Shown: positions 57,506 through 64,000 of the stretch, in pieces
How positions within the stretch are numbered: the first letter of the stretch is position 1
How the letters are laid out: every line of letters starts with the position of its first letter
Assembly (NCBI GenBank): GCA_021234155.1
Contig: JAJEKV010000015.1
Span: 3,694,852 to 3,758,851 of the forward strand
Direction of reading: 5' to 3'
Origin: Isoetes taiwanensis
Taxonomy: Eukaryota > Streptophyta > Lycopodiopsida > Isoetales > Isoetaceae
Length of the DNA stretch: 64,000 nucleotides
The notes under the pieces: generated by a model
What the model was told of the DNA's origin: nothing
What the model saw: only the letters and a program-made list of their open reading frames with translations
Database searches by the model: none
Made by a program: the position numbers and the translations under genes

Positions 57506-58499
57506 TATTGTTTGTGTTATCGTATCTTCTGACCGGATACATGTTTGATGTTTCAGCTTCCATTGCGTTTCTAAGAAGGTTGTGGTGTTCGACCTAAACG
57601 GAGTCCTTTGCAAGACTTTTAGAAAAATAAAGTGGCTAGAGAACGTTTCATCATACACCAAAGTAGAATCAAACACCAAGTGGATCTATCCGCGGGCCGC
57701 GACTTGAAGGAGATGCTAGGCGAGGCATTGGGGTTATTTCGAGTTGGTATTTGGTCATCCATGGAACTAAGGAACATCAAGGATACTTTGGAGGCACCGG
57801 GGAAATGCGTAGAAATTGGTTGACCCTTTGGGATCAGAACAAATGTGTGAAGTTCACTAATCCCAAGGATCCAAGGCAAGCCTATCTTCATCAAACACTT
57901 GAGTAACATGATGGACTAACTTGGTATCGAGAATAAGGATGATATAATCATAGTGGATGATGATGCTCTCAAATGCTTCTACAATCAAACACAGGCCACG
58001 AATCCACCATCTTACGATCCAAAAACTTTGGGACGGATGATTTTACGGTGAAGTTTGTGTCTATTATGCATAATTTGGCTATGGGGATGACGATTGGGTG
58101 AAGTGTTAGATTCGTACCAAGCTGGATAGAACGGTGACATGGAACCACACCTTATTAAATACGTGGAAAAACATGGATTGATCCCTTAATGTTTTATTGG
58201 AATATATGATATTTTTGTATGATATTTGTGCCATGTATCGATAATTTCGAAGTCTGGAATTGCCTGTAAAATAATGCAATTTGTTATTATCAAACCTAAT
58301 ATTATCATCTATTGAGCAAGCAATATTTGTCTCATCTATGTTAGCAACTTGCTCTTCATTTACGTGATATTTCAATTAAGATATGAAAAGTCACACGTGA
58401 ATCGCAGAACCTTATGTTATTTTTGAAGTCAAAAAAAAAGATTAAAAAACAAAACCCCCGAGAAGACAATAGCAGGTTGGCGTGATTTTGGAGTTGACA

Positions 58500-59408
58500 T
58501 AATCCCAATTTAATTGGATGATGGTTTGTGGTAGACCTGAGCTCTACCACATTGGGAGATGAGACCGATGCCACGGAAGAGAACATGGAGATTGAAGGTG
58601 AAGAACAAAGGAACGAGGTAGTTAGTGAGGATGATGTGGCCAAGACTGAATTACGACATGTGTTTGACGAAATGTTAGATGAATGCGAGAGGAGGAAGCC
58701 ATCTCATGTTTCTTGGCATGTTGTTATGGAAGGGTAGAAAATCTTCAAGTCAACTATAGTGAGTCATTTGAATGGGAATCCATTGCGGGCTATCGGAAGG
58801 ACACGGGGTTGACGAGGGTTAAGACTATTGTATATTCTATTGAAGAAAGTAATGTTGATGCACAAACTCTGCTCGGCATTGGGACAGATTGTGCAGTGTA
58901 CTTCGAAGAACCAGTGGAATCAGCGGTGGCACCACAAACCAGACAAGCTTCAGCGAGAAAAAGGAACAAATCTGCTGCAATTCATAAGGTTTGGTATCTT
59001 GGTAGGGTACTTAGCATGAGGAGGAAATCTGGCAGTGCATGGAAAGAGAGTAGGGAGCCCGTGGACTTAGTTAAACGCCCGTCTTTTGAAGTTCAATTAA
59101 ATCTGGCATATTACAGTAAACATTGCAGCAAGGACGGCAAGTCCACTTGGTTTACTTATGATCTGGCCGATAATCGACTTATAGACCTCGAGTCTATCAT
59201 ATCTCTTGCATCTTTAAGATATGAACCTGCCAAAAACATTTACCATCTGCATGATAATGACAGAGTACAGCTGAATAAGTTTGTCCGTGAACAGAACATT
59301 GGTAGGGTAATATTAAATTAGACGTCTTCAAATGGTTGAATTCTGCTACTAACTGTCTCTTCTCTTTCATTTTTTTTTGTAGGTGACAAGGGCAAGCAGA
59401 AGGTCTAG
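58500..59408 (+). pseudogene. Family C, C-terminal exons
   Basis: An acidic segment (DETDATEENMEIEGEEQRNE, 58,560-58,620) leads into DELVEx-like helical sequence ending HVSWHVVMEG. After one frameshift (about 58,735) comes a 200-codon open frame with FEWESIAGYRKDTG, KVWYLGRVLSMRRKSGSAWK, EPVDLVKRPSFEVQL, WFTYDLADNRLIDLESIIS and YHLHDNDRVQLNKFV. A donor at 59,302 and an acceptor at 59,382 add a short last exon (GDKGKQKV, stop 59,406-59,408). The open length suggests this 3' part decayed less than the rest. I cannot name the domain. Confidence 0.5.
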
Positions 59409-59469
59409 GGAGTTCATAAGGTTCAGCCAGAACAATGTGAACTACTTTATCAATGATCATTTATGATTA

Positions 59470-60200
59470 AAGCTACCATTTCAACAGTTTAAGTTTAAGA
59501 GCACTTTTCTGCTTTGTATAAATCTCGTGCATGTTCTATTTGCTTTGCTTTACTTAATGCATTGTATTTGGGAACCCGTGATCTTGTTTAAACTTTACTT
59601 TGAATGCAATAAACAGTGGCTACTGGTTGCTTGTGGAACTAGTTAGTTAGGTGTGTGCTTTAAGCCTTTTTGATTCCATTACTCCATGATTTATTTCTGC
59701 AGCATTTACAGAAGCATAATAAAATGCTTCCAAAACAGCAGATACTGTTACCCTACAATCTACTTTAAGGGCATGACGTGAAGACAATAAGACATAATCA
59801 AAATCATACTTTAGAAAGAACAAAGCATACAATGTTTGAAGTCTGATTTCGGTTAATAACATTACATAAAAGAAACATATTAAGAGACAAAGTAAAACAC
59901 AAGAACACTGCTTCATATTCATATTATAATAACATACTTTACAAAAGGAAGGTTCACACTGCAAGATGGCGGTTTACATCCCATTTTTCATGGCCATTTA
60001 CAAAACAAAGCAGTCCTAAATGGATCGGATCGGGAAAAAAAAAAAAAAAAGCAGTCGGGGAGCTTTACAAAACAAGTTCAGGGATATTTCGTATGGCAAA
60101 TAAAAAAACCTAAGCTATCATTAATGACGTCCTGGAGGCATAACCCGGGGCACAACTTAGCGGATATCAGAATAACGGAGGCGGGAACGGAGGTCGGACT
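59470..60200. other. Spacer
   Basis: Downstream of the family C terminal exon. It holds a poly(A) run at about 60,036-60,051. No gene supported. Confidence 0.4.
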
Positions 60201-60212
60201 AACTGAGGCGCT

Positions 60213-60539
60213 TCACCGGGACGCCGGAGGTGGCATCCTAAGCAAAGACATACGATTGTTCCCTCTTGCACGGATTTTCATTTCCAAAAGCCGCTCATCT
60301 GCAGGAGTCACCCGATCAACCCATTGCTGAACTTTTTCAGTGATATGAGCTCCATGATCTTGCATGTGCACCACTTCCATGCAGGAAAATTTCGCGACAA
60401 CCTTCAGCTTAGTGCCCTTCGCCTCTTCCTCGGCCTCTTCCCTCGCGGCCTCTTCCTCAGGCGCGGCCTCTTCCTTCGGTGGAAGCGAGCCCACGGATTC
60501 TTCAGTGGGCAACCGGGAGGTGGTCTTAATCCGCGCCAT
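60213..60539 (-). CDS. Small unknown ORF with acidic Glu/Ala-rich centre
   Basis: The minus-strand frame starts with ATG and encodes 108 residues: MARIKTTSRLPTEES, a run of EEAAPEEEAAREEAEEEAK, then KLKVVAKFSCMEVVHMQ and a charged C-terminus. I do not recognise it. The first residues look superficially like histone H3 (MARTK), but no histone fold follows. Base composition over the gene is GC-rich compared with its surroundings. It may be a real small gene or the N-terminus of a repeat-family protein. Confidence 0.3.
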   Translation of the reverse strand: MARIKTTSRLPTEESVGSLPPKEEAAPEEEAAREEAEEEAKGTKLKVVAKFSCMEVVHMQDHGAHITEKVQQWVDRVTPADERLLEMKIRARGNNRMSLLRMPPPASR

Positions 60540-60739
60540 TGTCGAATGTGGGAGAGGAATAGGCGGATCGGGAGAAGGAGTGTCGGATCGGGAGAAGGAG
60601 AGGAATAGGCGCTAGAGGGAATGAGCTTCGATCATTGGCGGCAGCTGCATGGCGAAGTTCACCATAATGACGTCCTAAAAAAGGCGTGCGAAAAATAAAA
60701 TCATGACCAATAATTAATTTAAATTCATTATTCAATAAT

Positions 60740-61330
60740 CAATAATGAATTTCGTTATGATGTCATCCTAAAATCGATTTAATTAAAATAAATAAAATTC
60801 CAGGCGTATTTCTTTCTTATTTTCTGGAGTGACCATTGAACTCAAATGGCGCCACGAAGAACCCTAAATCTTATTTGGATGCAACATTTTGATTTGGATG
60901 TAAAAATACGGTGAGGGTAGGATACATGAATGAAATTGGACGAAAAAATAAGGTTGAGGGTAGGGCAAGAAGAGCTTAGGACCTGGGTGTAAAAGTATGG
61001 AATCGGGTATGATTCTTGACAAGATGGGACCGTATACATAGGGGTTTCTATGGAGGGTCAGCTGTATACAGAGGGGTTTCTCCTGACTTGATGCACGCAC
61101 ATGCCATATGCCCCTTATATAGAGGTGAACCCCCCGGGTCGCCCACCATGCAGCTCTCCTCTCACATGACTTTTTGGTCATGCACACTCTTGGTGTGTGT
61201 TGGCCTAGAGAACGCCCTTAGAGGGTATCTCATCATCGTCTACACTTCCAAGATTATGGCAGTAATATTAAGAGATTGGTGTGAGCCATCAACCCGAAAA
61301 CAGTCGGGGAGGCCGAAGATAAGGCATTAA
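60740..61330. other. Unassigned region before Gypsy element
   Basis: No LTR boundary of the following Gypsy element could be seen here, although its 5' part should lie in this direction. Two similar words, 'atacataggggtttctatgg' and 'tatacagaggggtttctcct', occur at about 61,034 and 61,065. Confidence 0.35.
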
Positions 61331-61332
61331 GT

Positions 61333-62757
61333 TTGGAGGAAGCTCTGACAACCCCAAGGCGGAAACAACAAGCTTATAGAGGGAAAGCAACAGGGCCTAA
61401 TCAGCCAACACAAGCATCATGTACACTAGCGGGGCACCAGTATCAGGGGAAGACGGATAGGAAAGGGTCTTACGGGGAACAGAGACAACAGGGAGGCCCA
61501 GGGGGCAAATCAGTGAAATCCTTTTTGGACAACATTTCGAAGGAGAAGAGGGAGGAATGCATAAGAAGAAGTTGTGCTTCAGATGCTTCCAGTCGGGTCA
61601 TCGTACACACGACTGCCCCTTCGTCATGCAAGCAGCATTGACTGAGCTCATCGATTGGGAGTCGCCTAGTTCTCATAGACACAAGTAGCTCGCATAATTT
61701 CGCTTCTCCAAGGTTGGCCACCCTAGTGAAGAATAAGACCCTTAAGTCCAAACCAAGGCCGGTCAACATGGCAAGTGGTGCTATTTGCCACACTACGGGA
61801 AAGAGAATCAGCTTCGATATAGACCTTATGAATCAAATGGTTTATGGGTGCAAAAGTAATGGACATTGGCAAATATGACCGAATAGTGAGAATAAAGTTC
61901 CTAAAGCAAGCCAAAGCAATGATCGACTGCGACAGGCACGAGATCTCCATCACGGCACCAGACAGGAATCGCTCCTCTCAGCCATGCAGTGCATTTATTT
62001 GAAGCAATTGCACAAAAGTTTAATAAAGGACAAAGTGGAGTATATCCTTAGACTAAAGGCAATTGAGCTAAGTCATTAGAAGAAAAAGGAGCCAAACTTG
62101 AATCAGCTGGCTAGGCCAGTAGTAAAATTGATCAAGAAGTTTCACGATGTATTTCCAGATGAAATCCGTGAAATCACACTAGCACCAACCGCTAAGCCTG
62201 CCAGCAAGGCCCCCTATAGGATGAGCACCCCGGAGCTAATTGAGCTCAAGAAGCAGTAACAAGAATTGCTTGAGCTCGGATTCATCAGGGCAACCGTGTG
62301 CATAGATTACCGTCAATTGAATAAGAAAACGATAAAGAATAAATACGCCTTGCCCGGGGCAGATGACCTGATGGTCCAACTGTAGGGAGCAAAAATTTTC
62401 TCTAAGATAAATTTGAGGTCAGGCCACCATCAGATAAGGATCAAGGAGGAAGATATTCATAAAACTGCTTTTAGAATGTGATATATGGCCACTATGAATT
62501 TACGGTAATGCCTTTCGGCTTATCGAATGCTCCAGCAATGTTCATGAGATTAATGAACGACGTCTTCAAAGAATTCTTGGATGAGTTCGTCGTCATCTTC
62601 TTCGACGACATCCTCATCTACAGCAAATCAATGGAGGAACATGTCGTACATTTGAGAAAAGTATTAGAAAAGCTAAGACGACATCCTTTGTATGGTAAAC
62701 TCTCAAAGTGTCGCTTCGCAACAAATAGAGTGGAGTATTTGGGGCACATGGTCACAG
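61333..62757 (+). mobile_element. Ty3/Gypsy retrotransposon fragment (gag zinc knuckle, protease, RT)
   Basis: A decayed Gypsy polyprotein on the plus strand. Gag ends with a CCHC zinc knuckle (CFRCFQSGHRTHDC, about 61,575-61,616). A protease-like LVLIDTSSSHNFASPRL follows, with DTS where DSG or DTG is expected. The RT region has [79 protein letters not shown] and the catalytic FFDDILIYS (about 62,598-62,624), ending at VEYLGHMV. About 20 codons normally present before CIDYR are missing, and stops occur at about 62,258, 62,384 and 62,477. RNase H and integrase are absent because the copy is cut off at about 62,757, where LINE sequence begins. Confidence 0.85.
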
Positions 62758-62954
62758 TGAAAATAGAAGTCATATATGCTGACACTCAATGGGAAACTCA
62801 AAGGAATGATCCAGACATGGAGGACACAGGCTGGAATATTGTTAACAGAAAAAAGGGCAGAGGCAAGAAGAAACCCTATTTTGGCCCAAGAAGATCTAGT
62901 CCAAGGAAACAGACCATCCAAGCAGGGATGGTCCTAGGAAAATATAGGTATTAA
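62758..62954 (+). mobile_element. LINE ORF1 C-terminal remnant
   Basis: Directly after the Gypsy break, the same open frame happens to continue into [19 protein letters not shown] and ends at a TAA that overlaps the next ATG (TAATG, 62,952-62,956). Basic, Lys/Arg-rich sequence immediately before ORF2 is typical of the end of plant LINE ORF1. The element is therefore 5'-truncated and inserted into the Gypsy copy. Confidence 0.55.
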
Positions 62955-64000
62955 TGGATAAAGAGATCAATTGTGTTACCTGGAATCTCCAGGGAATCAA
63001 CAGCATCATTAAAAGAGAGAGACTGAAGGTTTGCCTCTCATCCCTCAACCCTGATTTTCTCTTCTTACAGGAGCATAAAATGCATGACTCTGGTCATGAG
63101 AGAACTTTAAGTAGAACTCTTCCCCCTAATTATAGTATATGGTCTATCCCTGCTAATGAATCCTCTGGAGGCATTGCGATAGCTTGGAAAAATCATCTTA
63201 ACATTTCTGATATTTATATGATTAATAGTAGGAATGGCAGGTGGCAGATTCTCCTTTGTACCATTTTCAGAATTAGGCTTGCCCTGGTAAATATTTATGC
63301 TTTCAATAATCCTGTAGAGAGAGTAGATATTTGGAAGAAGGTGAAAAATAGTTTAGATAATTTGGAGTTTGATGAATGTATCTTAGGTGGTGATCTTAAC
63401 ATGGTAACTAACAGTTTTATGAAAAATAAGAATTTCAGACCGCTGGGCAGGAATGAGAAGGATGCTTGGCTGGAGCTCACTAGAAGCCACAACCTAACTT
63501 TGGCCAGAACCAAGCCTAATTCCTATAGCTGGACTGACAAAAGGGTAGATCCCACCCTGTGTCTTCATGACAGGTATTACCTCTCTGAAAATTTCTGGAA
63601 CCATAGCAGCAGAGTCAGCAACTTGGAAGGGTACACCCTCTCAGATCATTTCCCTCAACAGGTTGAGAATTATGCCTACCAACCGGTCTAACAAGAAGAG
63701 GAAAACATACTTCAAGCTCAACACCAGTCTTCTAGATCATGAAGACTTCATGGATAAGTTTCAGGAAGTTTTACAGAATTTTCCCAAGCCTAATGGTCAC
63801 TCTGGTTGGATGTTCTGGTGGATCCAAGTTGCAAAGGCTACAAAGAAGTGGCTCAAGGAATGGGGAAAAAAAGTTCATCTCAGTAAGCTATCCTCCCTCC
63901 AAAATCTGAGAGACAGTCTCCCTAATGCTCCCGAAGGAGACAAAGATAATATCAGAGCGGAAATTGAGAAAGAAGAAATCAAGATAGCTGAGGGTTGGAA
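62954..64000 (+). CDS. LINE ORF2 endonuclease and start of RT, runs off window
   Basis: ORF2 opens at the ATG overlapping the upstream stop. It encodes an apurinic-type endonuclease: VTWNLQGINS, FLFLQEHKMHD (catalytic Glu), GGDLNMV (Asp/Asn) and the terminal LSDHFP (SDH motif, about 63,635-63,655). A one-base shift at about 63,657 breaks the frame. The protein then continues as RLRIMPTNRSNKKRKTYFKL through WWIQVAKATKKWLKEW to the window end. This linker region leads to the RT, which lies outside. Apart from this shift the copy is well preserved, so it is fairly young. Confidence 0.85.

Larger units (their letters stand above)
53160..58110 (+). pseudogene. Family C gene: ParB-like and FCP1/NIF-like segments, decayed
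   Basis: Plus-strand exon-like pieces with frameshifts. An Arg/Gly-rich exon (RGRGGRGRGSGGRG) ends at a donor at 53,391. A long exon from about 53,850 contains ARYDPAHAMEIVRSMI-like sequence (the third residue region is weak), GQMPMPADVLPWDM and YVIIDGQHSVEAQK (about 54,796-54,837), which resembles the ParB/sulfiredoxin-type DGxHR segment; it ends near 54,992. After an intron full of palindromes, YVEQLRHNQQLGG follows. Much of 55.4-57.3 kb is coding-like but broken. At 57,557, behind a TTTCAG acceptor, begins KKVVVFDLNGVLCKTF, the DxDG(V/T)L-type nucleophile motif of FCP1/NIF phosphatases, here D-L-N-G-V-L. VGIWSSMELRN, TLWDQNKC and DDIIIVDDDALKCF follow in family order to about 58,050. Whether one gene or several joined pieces is unclear. 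Confidence 0.5.

Noticed and set aside
60213-60539. Centromeric or variant histone H3 because of the MARIKTT start
   Set aside because: No histone-fold sequence follows the N-terminus.

Overview
The window is nuclear DNA of a land plant. It carries spliced eukaryotic genes, a chloroplast rhodanese gene, plant cytochrome c oxidase subunit 6a, a copied piece of chloroplast psaA, and many LTR and non-LTR retrotransposons. Several decayed repetitive gene families resemble ones I associate with seed-free plants and streptophyte algae. A moss, lycophyte or fern is therefore my best guess, but that is inference and no single feature proves it.

Only three host genes look intact. A six-exon gene for a chloroplast rhodanese-like protein (STR9 type, 14,479-15,637) gives one open frame of 225 residues. 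A four-exon COX6A gene (22,917-24,106) encodes 98 residues. A twelve-exon ubiquitin-activating enzyme E1 on the minus strand (37,193-29,590) encodes about 1,119 residues; all exon phases agree, and its ATP-site motifs are unusual.

The rest is mobile or decayed. From 0 to 13 kb lie pieces of a LINE family whose 3' ends finish in different microsatellites, a decayed gene of 'family A', an inverted LTR fragment and an L1-type LINE. At 13.9 kb is a MULE-type MITE with a 9-bp target duplication. From 16.9 to 22.2 kb a chloroplast psaA fragment is split by a 4.76-kb LTR element with no visible genes, flanked by a 5-bp duplication (GAAAT). Around 25 and 38 kb are two long, almost pure pyrimidine tracts. 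From 39.5 to 41.2 kb is an LTR with a polypurine tract.

The block from 42.4 to 59.5 kb is the most unusual part. It holds three decayed gene families that I recognise by conserved patterns but cannot name with certainty. Family B (+, 42.4-46.2) carries motifs such as GHSSDGDSRRR and NFFSKVGG. Family A (-, 49.2-46.4) looks like a DDE/RNase H-type putative transposase. Family C (+, 49.6-59.4) contains a ParB-like DGQHS segment, an FCP1/NIF-like phosphatase segment and an Arg/Gly-rich exon. Within the family C locus, introns and promoter-like stretches carry a repeated short GC palindrome (ACGCC-GGCGT flanked by A/T), including an eight-unit intronic array, and a promoter-like module occurs twice.

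The window ends in a decayed Gypsy retrotransposon broken by a LINE whose ORF2 begins at 62,954 and runs past the window edge.
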